The notes beneath the pieces are model-generated. The model saw only the letters and a program-made list of their open reading frames with translations. It did no database searches and had not been told where the DNA came from. The position numbers and the translations under genes were made by a program. DNA of 40,927 bases from an uncultured Bacillota bacterium (GTDB lineage Bacteria > Bacillota > Clostridia > Christensenellales > Pumilibacteraceae): contig CASFJH010000048.1 of assembly GCA_949294845.1 (NCBI GenBank), positions 1 to 40,927 on the forward strand, read 5' to 3'. Positions 33,676 through 40,927 of this stretch are shown here, one piece after another (within the stretch, counting starts at the first letter, position 1; every line of letters starts with the position of its first letter).

Positions 33676-34527
33676 ATGAAACCTCTTATCGGAAAAACGC
33701 GCGGCCGTATATGGGAACTTGACGCGCTGAGAGGCTTTGCCGTACTGGCTATGGTCTTCGATCATCTGACGTTCGATCTGTCTCAGATGCGGTTTTATTT
33801 TTCCGACTGGTACAAGGCGGGCGGCTTTATAACACGACTGGAGGAATTCGGGACGTCGTTTCAGAACTCCGGACTGAGATTCTGGGGGCATTACGTTTTC
33901 GTTACGGTGTTCCTTCTGCTGGTAGGCATAAGCTGCACCTTCTCGCGCTCCAATGTAAAACGCGCTTTACAGGTGCTGGGCTGCGGTCTTGCCGTAACGG
34001 CTGTAACGAGGTTTCTGGTTACTATAAACTTTCTCGATATGTCGATTGTTTGGGGTATATTGCAGCAGATAGGCTTCGGCATACTCCTTTACGCAACCGT
34101 TTCGGCATTGTGGGACAACAGATATTTCATGCTGGGCGTCGGCGCATTAATAGTGCTGGCCGGCATACTTATACGCTGGTACGACGTTCCGGCGGCCGGC
34201 AGAATACCCTCCGATCTTTCGTGGTGGGAGCAAATGGTATGGTTTATGAAAAACGACGCCGCTTCCGTGCTGCTGGGGACGAGATGGTACGGGCCTGATC
34301 ATTTCGGCATACTGCCGTGCGCAGGCGTTGTGCTGATAGGCGGCTATCTGGGAAAAACGTTCTATTCGGGGCGCCGCTCGCTTATTCCCGCGCTTGACGG
34401 AGGCTGGAACAAGCCGCTGCGCTGGGTGGGACGGCACGCCATTATATTTTATCTGGCGCATCAGCCGGTCGTTATGGCCGCAGTTCTGGGAATAGGGCTA
34501 TTGGGCGGACTTACTTTGGCTATTTAG
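33676..34527 (+). CDS. HGSNAT-type membrane acyltransferase
   Basis: 283 residues, about seven membrane helices. Matches the heparan-alpha-glucosaminide N-acetyltransferase catalytic family (formerly DUF1624): RIWELDALRGFAVLAMVFDH at the start (11-30, with His30), FVTVFLLLVGISCTFSR, and WVGRHAIIFYLAHQPV near the end. Such proteins move acetyl or acyl groups across the membrane to sugars. The reading frame is open to a TTG at 33670, but ATG 33676 fits best. No Shine-Dalgarno. The ligase gene follows after 11 nt. Confidence 0.88.
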   Translation: MKPLIGKTRGRIWELDALRGFAVLAMVFDHLTFDLSQMRFYFSDWYKAGGFITRLEEFGTSFQNSGLRFWGHYVFVTVFLLLVGISCTFSRSNVKRALQVLGCGLAVTAVTRFLVTINFLDMSIVWGILQQIGFGILLYATVSALWDNRYFMLGVGALIVLAGILIRWYDVPAAGRIPSDLSWWEQMVWFMKNDAASVLLGTRWYGPDHFGILPCAGVVLIGGYLGKTFYSGRRSLIPALDGGWNKPLRWVGRHAIIFYLAHQPVVMAAVLGIGLLGGLTLAI

Positions 34528-34538
34528 GGGATTATGAA

Positions 34539-36161
34539 ATGGAAATCGATCAGACGCTGTATGGAGCGGTAAACTCCGCCGCAAAAAGATACCCGCGGCT
34601 CAACGCTCTTTACTATAAGGGCAGAAATATTACCTATTCGGCAACGCTGCGCGAAATCGACGCGCTTGCGGCCGGACTTTCCCGAGCGGGAATAAAACGC
34701 GGCGACGTCGTAACGGTATGTATGCCAAACGTTCCCGAGAGCATTTACGCGCTGTACGCAGTAAACAAGCTGGGCGCCGTCGCGCATATGGTGCATCCGC
34801 TTGCGCCTGCCGCACAGCTTAAGAGATTCATGGAAAAAGCCGGCAGCAGACTGCTTTTCGTGCTCAACATCGCGCTTAAGGATTACGCGGAGCTTGCCGA
34901 CTGCGTACAACTGGGAATAGTGTCGGTATCACCCGCGCGCTCGCTCGGAAGGCTGAAGCGCAAAGCGTACGATTTTATCAACAGGGCGGACATAGTAAAA
35001 GGCGGCGGTATACGCGATTACGACGCAGTGACGGTAAAACGCGGCGCATCCGAGGCGGCGCCTTACGAGTCCGGCCGCACCGCGGTATATCTGCACAGCG
35101 GCGGCACCGGCGGCGAGCCGAAGGTAATAGAGTTGTCCGATATGGCGGTAAACGCGCTCGCGTCGCGCGTTCCCGACATACTTGATTTTATGGACAGGCT
35201 GGAAGGCACCGCAATGCTTGCAGTTCTGCCCATGTTTCACGGGTTCGGGCTGGCGATGGGCGTTCACGCGCCGCTTTGCTACGGCGCGGTCAGCGCGCTC
35301 ATGCCGAAATTTTCCACCCGCGAGACAATAAAACTGATTTCGGAAGGCAAGCTTAACTATCTGATAGGCGTGCCGGCGCTTTACGAGGCGCTGCTGAGAA
35401 AGCCGGAGTTTTCGGGCGAAAAGCTCAAAAATATCCGCATAGCGTTCATAGGCGGCGACTGCGTGATGCCCGATCTTCTCGACCGTTTCGACGCGCGTAT
35501 GCGCGAGGGCGGCAGCGGAGCGAGACTGTTCGAGGGCTACGGCCTTACCGAAACGGTGACGGTGTGCAACGTCAATCTGTTTTCCGCAAACCGCGCCGGC
35601 AGCGTGGGTAAGCCGCTTCCCGGGCTGGAATGCGTCATATTGGGTTCGGACGGCGCCGTGCTCGAAGCCGGAGAAACGGGCGAGATTTGCATAGCCGGCG
35701 ATACTCTGATGAACGGCTACCTTAACGACGCCGCCGCGACTGCCGAAGCATTTACCGAGCTGGGCGGCAAAAAGTTCGTCAGGACGGGCGACGCGGGGTA
35801 TCTCGACGCGGACGGATATCTGTATTTCCGGCAGCGCATCAAAAGGATAATAAAGATAGCGGGAGTCAGCGTGTATCCGTCCGAAATAGAGGCGGCGGCA
35901 GGCGCGCTGGGCGGCGGAATAACCGAAGCGTGTGCTATAGAGGGCAAGCGTGACGGAAAGACGGTGATAGAGCTGTATCTGGTATCGTCATTCGCTCCGG
36001 GCGAGCGGCTTTCGGCGGAAGCCGTGCGTGACGGCATCTGCAAAGCTCTCGGCAAATACGCCGTGCCGTCTAAAGTGGAGTATCTCGACAGGTTGCCGAA
36101 AACCCTTATAAACAAAGTCGACGTAAACGCGTTGAAGAGGCTGACCGGCGGTGAACAATAA
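34539..36161 (+). CDS. AMP-forming acyl-CoA/acyl-ACP ligase
   Basis: 540 residues of the adenylate-forming (ANL) superfamily; activates a carboxylic acid as acyl-AMP and passes it to a thiol. P-loop SGGTGGEPK (187-195), GYGLTET (333-339), RTGD (415-418) with YLYFRQRIKRIIKIAG, and the adenylation Lys526 in NKVD. The MFHGFGLAMG segment suggests a medium or long acyl substrate. With PlsC-like and membrane acyltransferase genes beside it, it may supply acyl groups for lipid modification. It overlaps the next gene by 11 bases. Confidence 0.92.
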   Translation: MEIDQTLYGAVNSAAKRYPRLNALYYKGRNITYSATLREIDALAAGLSRAGIKRGDVVTVCMPNVPESIYALYAVNKLGAVAHMVHPLAPAAQLKRFMEKAGSRLLFVLNIALKDYAELADCVQLGIVSVSPARSLGRLKRKAYDFINRADIVKGGGIRDYDAVTVKRGASEAAPYESGRTAVYLHSGGTGGEPKVIELSDMAVNALASRVPDILDFMDRLEGTAMLAVLPMFHGFGLAMGVHAPLCYGAVSALMPKFSTRETIKLISEGKLNYLIGVPALYEALLRKPEFSGEKLKNIRIAFIGGDCVMPDLLDRFDARMREGGSGARLFEGYGLTETVTVCNVNLFSANRAGSVGKPLPGLECVILGSDGAVLEAGETGEICIAGDTLMNGYLNDAAATAEAFTELGGKKFVRTGDAGYLDADGYLYFRQRIKRIIKIAGVSVYPSEIEAAAGALGGGITEACAIEGKRDGKTVIELYLVSSFAPGERLSAEAVRDGICKALGKYAVPSKVEYLDRLPKTLINKVDVNALKRLTGGEQ

Positions 36162-36906
36162 TTCTTTTTACGAGCGCGCGGCGGATACGAACAGATATTT
36201 CAGAGTGATGAAATCGTTCGATAACAACACGCCGGCGCATTTCCACAATACGACCGAGATAATAGTCGTAGTAAGCGGCGCCGAGCGCGTCGTGATAAAC
36301 GGCGTGGAACGGACGCTGACTCGCGGCGACATAGGCGTGAGCAACAGTTTTGACATACATTATTACGAATGCGAAGGCTCGTCTGAGGTGACCGTCGTGA
36401 TGCTGAGCGTCGAGTATCTTTCGCGGTTTAAGGAAACTTTCGGAGTCTGTCTCGGGAATTTTCTGCCTTACGGCGACAAATCCGACGAGATAATCGCGAC
36501 GATAGACAAGCTTTTCGCCGTGCAGAACGGCAATCCGCTCATTTCGGCGGGATATATCGACGTCATGCTCGGGCAGCTGTACGACGCTTTTCCCAACTGC
36601 GCCCGTTCCAACGGCGACGGCGGAAAAGTTGTGGAGATTTTGAGATATATCGAAGACAATTACGCGGAAAGGCTCTCTCTCAAATCGGTTGCCTCGCGGT
36701 TCGGGTACAGCGAGACGTATTTTTCGCAGATGTTCAACCGCTTTGTCGGTATGCATTTTCGAGATTACGTCAACAGACTGCGCGTAAGCCGCGCCGCCGA
36801 AATGGCTGCGGAGGGCAGAAAGGTGCTTGACATCGCCGCGTCGTGCGGATTTGACAGCCTTAATACTTATTACCGCGCGGTCAAAAAATGGCGGCCGCAG
36901 CCTTAA
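36151..36906 (+). CDS. AraC-family transcription regulator (after acyl ligase)
   Basis: 251 residues, GTG start. N-terminal cupin with AHFHNTTEIIVVVSG (29-43) and LTRGDIGVSNSFDIH; C-terminal helix-turn-helix pair at about 161-250 with LSLKSVASRFGYSETYFSQM and VLDIAASCGFDSLNTYYRAV. It overlaps the acyl ligase gene by 11 bases, so it is expressed with the lipid genes, yet it stands directly before a sugar isomerase operon with its own promoter. Either could be its target. Confidence 0.9.
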   Translation: MNNNSFYERAADTNRYFRVMKSFDNNTPAHFHNTTEIIVVVSGAERVVINGVERTLTRGDIGVSNSFDIHYYECEGSSEVTVVMLSVEYLSRFKETFGVCLGNFLPYGDKSDEIIATIDKLFAVQNGNPLISAGYIDVMLGQLYDAFPNCARSNGDGGKVVEILRYIEDNYAERLSLKSVASRFGYSETYFSQMFNRFVGMHFRDYVNRLRVSRAAEMAAEGRKVLDIAASCGFDSLNTYYRAVKKWRPQP

Positions 36907-36944
36907 AACCTTAATTTTTGACAATAAGCCGATAAGTTAGCCCG

Positions 36945-36973
36945 TTGATTTTACAAAAGCTTTGAGCTATAAT
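36945..36973 (+). promoter_or_regulatory. Sigma-A promoter of the sugar isomerase operon
   Basis: -35 TTGATT (36945-36950), 17-nt spacer, consensus -10 TATAAT (36968-36973), then a 29-nt stretch containing CAGGAGATAA before the ATG at 37003. Confidence 0.87.
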
Positions 36974-37002
36974 TTAACTATAGTCAGACAGGAGATAACT
37001 TT

Positions 37003-37836
37003 ATGAAAATAGGAGCGATGATAGAAAGTTTCCGCTTGGGCTTCAGGGAAGCGGCGGCCGCAGCCAAAAAGGCGGGCGCTTCGGGCGTTCAGGCGTATGC
37101 GTCGGGCACGATTAACGCCGACATGACTGACGCGGAGATCGCCGAAGTAAGGCGCATTCTCGACGGAGAGGGGTTGGAAATATCCGCCGTTTGCGGCGAC
37201 TTCGGCTGCAGAATGTTCTATCTTCCCGACGAGAGCAGGGATTTGATAGAAAAAGAGAAGCGCGTTATGTCCGTGGCGCGCAAGCTCGGCACTTCGATCG
37301 TTACAACGCATATAGGCGTTGTACCCGAAGATACGAACTGCCGCCAGTACGAAACAATGCACAGGGTGTGCCGCGAGCTTGCCGAATGCGCCGATTCGGA
37401 GGGCGGAAAATTCGCGGTTGAGACCGGTCCCGAAAAATCTGCGGTGCTCAAGGCCTTTCTCGACAGTCTTGGCAGCCGCGGAGTGAGCGTCAATCTCGAT
37501 CCTGCCAATCTGGTGATGTGCGCCGGCGACGATCCGGTCGAGGCGGTCGCCAATCTGAAGGATTACATAGTCCATACGCACGCGAAGGACGGCGTACAGA
37601 AATTCGCGGTCGATACGCGCCGCATTTACGCCGCGCAGTATTTCGGATTAGAGCCCGCGCCGAGAGGAAGCTATCTGGAAGTGCCGCTGGGCAAGGGCGG
37701 CGTTCCTTGGAAGAAGTACATTGCCGCGCTCAAAGATATAGGCTACGACGGATATCTGACTATAGAGCGCGAAGTGGGCGACGATCCCATGCGCGATATA
37801 GTAACGGCTGTGGAGTTCCTAAAAACGCTCATTTAA
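37003..37836 (+). CDS. Sugar phosphate isomerase/epimerase, xylose-isomerase-like TIM barrel
   Basis: 277 residues. Metal-dependent isomerase or epimerase fold: probable metal ligands Glu140 (FAVETGPE), Asp166 (VNLDPANL), His193 (VHTHAKDG) and Glu255 (LTIEREVG). Related enzymes act in inositol, tagatose or other sugar catabolism, so the exact substrate is open. It is followed after 38 nt by a Gfo/Idh/MocA dehydrogenase, a common pairing in which one oxidises and the other isomerises or dehydrates a sugar. Confidence 0.9.
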   Translation: MKIGAMIESFRLGFREAAAAAKKAGASGVQAYASGTINADMTDAEIAEVRRILDGEGLEISAVCGDFGCRMFYLPDESRDLIEKEKRVMSVARKLGTSIVTTHIGVVPEDTNCRQYETMHRVCRELAECADSEGGKFAVETGPEKSAVLKAFLDSLGSRGVSVNLDPANLVMCAGDDPVEAVANLKDYIVHTHAKDGVQKFAVDTRRIYAAQYFGLEPAPRGSYLEVPLGKGGVPWKKYIAALKDIGYDGYLTIEREVGDDPMRDIVTAVEFLKTLI

Positions 37837-37874
37837 AAACAGTAATCGTTTATTATAAATCGGAGAAAAATATT

Positions 37875-38936
37875 ATGAAAAAACTAAAAGCTGCTGTAAT
37901 AGGCGTAGGCGGAATATCCGTCAACCACATAAGAAATTACATTGAAAGCCCCGACGTCGAGCTTGTGGCGCTGTGCGATATTAATGCCGATACGCTCAAA
38001 AAGAAGGGCGAGACATACGGCATAACCAATCTATTCTTAAGTTATGACGAGATGTTCGCCAAAATGCCCGAGATAGACATCGTGAGCGTATGCACATGGA
38101 ACAGCGCGCATGCGCCGGCGACGATAGCCGCGCTTAACGCGGGTAAGCACGTTCTTTGCGAAAAGCCGATGGCGCTTAACGCCGATGAAGCCGAAAAAAT
38201 GCGCGAAGCCGCATTGAAAAACGACAGAATCCTGCAGGTGGGATTTGTGCGCCGGTTCGGCAACGACGCGCGTATCGTGCGCGATTTCGCCGCGCACGGC
38301 GATCTGGGCGAAATATACTATTCGCGCGCAACGTATGTGCGCCGCAACGGCAACCCCGGCGGCTGGTTCAGCGACAAATCGCGTTCGGGCGGCGGTCCGC
38401 TCATCGATCTGGGCGTTCATGTTATCGATCTGGTGCGCTATCTTATGGGCAATCCTCAGCCCGTTTCGGCGTGCGGCGCGACGTTTTATAAGCTGGGCGA
38501 CCGCAGAAACATCATTACGCCCAAAGCGTACAGCGCGACGGTCACTTCAAATAAAGACATCTGCGACGTTGAGGACCTCGCCGTAGCGCTCATCAAGTTT
38601 GAAAACGGAGCAGTTCTCAATCTTCAGACGGGCTTCAGCCTTAACGTCGAAAAAGATCAGACGAGCATAGAGCTTTTCGGCACCAAGGGCGGCGTCAAGC
38701 TCGATCCGGAAATTAAAATTTACACCGAAATGAATAACTACATGACGGACGTCGCAATAGTCGGCGCCAGCAATTTCGATTTCGCCGGAGCGTTTAGAAA
38801 CGAGATTTACGGCTTTATCGACGCGGTGCTCGGAAGGGCGCCGGTAATAGCTCCGGCAGAGGACGGAGTCGCGCTTATGCGCATACTGGACGCCGTCTAC
38901 CGTTCGGCGCAGACCGGCAAGGAAGAGCGTGTCTGA
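37875..38936 (+). CDS. Gfo/Idh/MocA-family oxidoreductase
   Basis: 353 residues. N-terminal Rossmann fold with GVGGISVNHI (10-19) for NAD(P); conserved EKP at 96-98 (Lys97); catalytic-region Asp178 and His182 in LIDLGVHVIDL; C-terminal alpha/beta domain. Start is ATG 37875 behind GGAG; the frame is open much further upstream inside the isomerase gene, but that part is only a shadow. Substrate is likely a sugar, polyol or inositol, unknown. Confidence 0.93.
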   Translation: MKKLKAAVIGVGGISVNHIRNYIESPDVELVALCDINADTLKKKGETYGITNLFLSYDEMFAKMPEIDIVSVCTWNSAHAPATIAALNAGKHVLCEKPMALNADEAEKMREAALKNDRILQVGFVRRFGNDARIVRDFAAHGDLGEIYYSRATYVRRNGNPGGWFSDKSRSGGGPLIDLGVHVIDLVRYLMGNPQPVSACGATFYKLGDRRNIITPKAYSATVTSNKDICDVEDLAVALIKFENGAVLNLQTGFSLNVEKDQTSIELFGTKGGVKLDPEIKIYTEMNNYMTDVAIVGASNFDFAGAFRNEIYGFIDAVLGRAPVIAPAEDGVALMRILDAVYRSAQTGKEERV

Positions 38937-38976
38937 CAGATACGGCTTTGCCGGCAGGAAACCGCGTTTTCCGTTG

Positions 38977-39013
38977 AAAGATACCGTCTGTATTTACATG
39001 ACGGTATCTTTTT
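38977..39013 (+). terminator. Intrinsic terminator of the sugar isomerase operon
   Basis: AAAGATACCGTC (38977-38988) pairs perfectly with GACGGTATCTTT (39000-39011), 11-nt loop, followed by T. Confidence 0.93.
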
Positions 39014-39035
39014 GTATGCGGTTAAAAGAAAAATA

Positions 39036-39064
39036 TTGACATTGCAGCGAGCATATGATATACT
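39036..39064 (+). promoter_or_regulatory. Sigma-A promoter of the lipoprotein gene
   Basis: Consensus -35 TTGACA (39036-39041), 17-nt spacer, -10 TATACT (39059-39064), with a leader of about 35 nt and GGGAGGA before the ATG. Confidence 0.9.
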
Positions 39065-39105
39065 AAACAGAGAATAAAATATAATCGTGTAAACGGGAGG
39101 AAACG

Positions 39106-40755
39106 ATGAGAATACGCAGCAGATTGTGCGCGGCTATAGCCGTACTGGCATTATGCGCGCTGCCGGCGACGGCGTGCGGCAGCAAGATTGAAAATACGTT
39201 TTTCGGGCAGCATACGCTTGACTTGGAAGAAGCTGCCGGAAGCGCCGCATACGGCAAATACGCCGTTCTTACGGAAATTGCCGACACCGTCGGCGCAACT
39301 CAGGTCGATTACGGCAGCTTTTCGGCTACGGGCTGCATCGTAATAAACGGTTCGTATGTTTACGATGTGGAAAACGACAAGCCGCTCCTTAAAGACGCAG
39401 GATATTCCGGCATGAGCTTCGCTTCGAGCGAAGGGGCGTATTATATAACCGCAGTCAGGGACGGGAAGAATTTCGCGTTCACTACATCGGGCGAAACGAT
39501 AGTTTCGGACATGGATCAGGCGGTTCTGCCGACTGTCGTCAGCGCTTACAGAAACGGCAAACGCGCATCCTATCTGAAGTTTGTCGAGCTTTCGGGAGCG
39601 GCCAGATTTGCGGAGATTAAGGACGGTATGCTGACGTCGGCTGTGTACGGCGAGGACGAAGTGCAGACGACCGGATTCGCTGGGTTAAAACCGGGCGACA
39701 AATATACCTCAGAGGGCGAGCTGTATTCAGATTATCTCGGACTTGTCTATGACGACCGGTTTGCCGACAGCCACTATGTGAAGGAAATAACCTCGTACAG
39801 CGGCAAGAAAGCGCTCGATTTTTACGATGCGAACGGCAAAAGAATTTCGCGCTTTAAGTTTGACGACAAGCTTGCGGACGATCCGATTTATATCGACGGC
39901 AAGCTGCTGTACACTCTTGTCGCATATGTGGACAGCAGCATGACCGAAGGTTATAATTTTATCGACGACGCCGGAGACAAATGGATGGCCGACTTGTATT
40001 CGTTCGATATAGGTTCGGGCAAAACGTCCGAAATCGAAGCGGACTTTCTGATACTGTCTCAAGACAGCGATGTTTACAACTACAGCACCAAATCGATCGA
40101 CGCAAGCGTCGTTACCGTAGCCAGGATGGAAAACGGCGTCGCGGTCGAATATTATTCCGAAACGGATATTTATATGGTGAACGGCAGCGGCGAAGTGCTT
40201 TTTAAGGGGTCGGAATGTTATTACGGGGCGCCTGTATCCAGAATCGGTTCGAACTTTGTCACCTCAAAAGGCAATATCGTTGACGCCGATCTGGAGCTGG
40301 TTGCCGAAATGCCCGATTATGTCCTATATGTACCCGACCTGGAGAGGCTGTTCTGCTCGGACGGCGTTAATACCTGCCTTATGAATTACAGCGGTAAAGT
40401 TATTCAGGTTTACGATTACGAGTATGTGCCGAATTGCGAGGTTGGCGACGGAAAGATCGCAGTCAGCAAGGACGGCGAACTTTATGTTCTCGATCTTAAC
40501 TCCGCTGTCGCTGAAAAGATCAGCGACAAGGTAAGCGCGCCGGGCAGTATAACCTTAAACGGCAAGTACGTTTATGTTTCAGATAACGGTTACAGCAACG
40601 TGTATAAGCTTGACGGCACGCTCTATCTGGAGGGAATCGCCGTAAACGTGTCGGAGAACCTTGATAGGTCTATAATCGAATATTACGACGGTACGGTGGG
40701 ACTGCTGCCGGTGTCTACGGCCGAAGGAATACGCTATTACAGAGCCGTATGGTAA
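39106..40755 (+). CDS. Putative surface lipoprotein, beta-propeller-like
   Basis: 549 residues, no known family recognised. N-terminal signal peptide with Arg residues, a hydrophobic stretch and a probable lipobox ending at Cys24 (LPATAC), so it is likely anchored outside the membrane. The rest is rich in short beta-strand-like segments with repeated tyrosines and a recurring pattern of displayed value and label (YVYDVENDKPLL, ELYVLDLNSAV, KYVYVSDNGYSNVYKLDG), which looks like blades of a beta-propeller. Strong promoter and terminator make it a single-gene unit. Function unknown. Confidence 0.85.
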   Translation: MRIRSRLCAAIAVLALCALPATACGSKIENTFFGQHTLDLEEAAGSAAYGKYAVLTEIADTVGATQVDYGSFSATGCIVINGSYVYDVENDKPLLKDAGYSGMSFASSEGAYYITAVRDGKNFAFTTSGETIVSDMDQAVLPTVVSAYRNGKRASYLKFVELSGAARFAEIKDGMLTSAVYGEDEVQTTGFAGLKPGDKYTSEGELYSDYLGLVYDDRFADSHYVKEITSYSGKKALDFYDANGKRISRFKFDDKLADDPIYIDGKLLYTLVAYVDSSMTEGYNFIDDAGDKWMADLYSFDIGSGKTSEIEADFLILSQDSDVYNYSTKSIDASVVTVARMENGVAVEYYSETDIYMVNGSGEVLFKGSECYYGAPVSRIGSNFVTSKGNIVDADLELVAEMPDYVLYVPDLERLFCSDGVNTCLMNYSGKVIQVYDYEYVPNCEVGDGKIAVSKDGELYVLDLNSAVAEKISDKVSAPGSITLNGKYVYVSDNGYSNVYKLDGTLYLEGIAVNVSENLDRSIIEYYDGTVGLLPVSTAEGIRYYRAVW

Positions 40756-40847
40756 AATAAAGCAACGCATAAAAAAAGAACGCGGAAAAGTGCGTGTCCC
40801 ATAGGGATTTTTATAAACATTATATAATTGCACTTTCAAGCGGAGAA

Positions 40848-40879
40848 AAAATCAGATTCCATTACGGAGTCTGATTTTT
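40848..40879 (+). terminator. Intrinsic terminator after the lipoprotein gene
   Basis: AAAATCAGATTCC (40848-40860) pairs with GGAGTCTGATTTT (40866-40878), one wobble pair, 5-nt loop, T-run to 40879. No gene is seen in the rest of 40756-40927. Confidence 0.9.
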
Positions 40880-40927
40880 CTTTTGTTGTGGTAATCAATT
40901 CAAATTGCAATCATCTTGTCTTTTTGA

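Noticed and set aside
37518..37874. Extended N-terminus of the Gfo/Idh/MocA protein
   Set aside because: The upstream part overlaps the isomerase gene and is Arg/Gly-rich; ATG 37875 with a ribosome site gives the normal Rossmann start.

Overview
The window looks like the chromosome of an anaerobic Bacillota (class Clostridia, probably an uncultured gut lineage). This rests on several signs: the S10-spc-alpha ribosomal super-operon in Firmicutes order, including a KOW RNA-binding protein between map and infA; zinc-binding S14, L24, L36, S4 and adenylate kinase; Gram-positive Shine-Dalgarno and sigma-A signals; and a group II ECF transporter linked to truA. The genus cannot be read from the sequence. 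The DNA is fairly G+C-rich, which produces many long false antisense frames.

Layout. 1-1864: 3' part of a P1B-type heavy-metal ATPase. 2012-2551 (minus): a small nitrilase-fold-like protein lacking the catalytic residues. 2604-5563: an acyl carrier protein with its own promoter and terminator, an SDR oxidoreductase starting directly after that terminator, and glutamine-dependent NAD synthetase. 5564-5870: a cluster of palindromic repeats. 5907-6215: promoter and structured leader of the ribosomal operon. 6216-22310: rpsJ to rplQ, including secY, adk, map, infA and rpoA, interrupted by two unusual gaps (S17-L14 and L36-S13).

22357-28064 is a block sitting between rplQ and the ECF genes, which in most Firmicutes are neighbours. 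It holds an AraC regulator with an alpha-L-rhamnosidase, a four-helix membrane protein, a second AraC regulator with a decayed copy of its own 3' end beside it, and an orphan ParA. 28220-31467: ecfA1-ecfA2-ecfT-truA. 31566-36161: a set of lipid-related genes (GT28-type glycolipid glycosyltransferase, PlsC-like acyltransferase, HGSNAT-type membrane acyltransferase, AMP-forming acyl ligase). This is followed by a third AraC regulator, a sugar isomerase and Gfo/Idh/MocA dehydrogenase pair, and a secreted lipoprotein.

The central block is ordinary translation and secretion machinery. The parts most worth a second look are: the repetitive Ala/Lys/Glu tail on L24; a hairpin fused to the S10 promoter; genes that appear leaderless or start just after a terminator (SDR, AraC at 22357, ecfA1, HGSNAT-type gene); the putative envelope-lipid gene set; the catalytically dead nitrilase-like protein; and the RNA-like gap between rpsQ and rplN. 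No tRNA, rRNA, CRISPR array, transposase or phage gene was seen.
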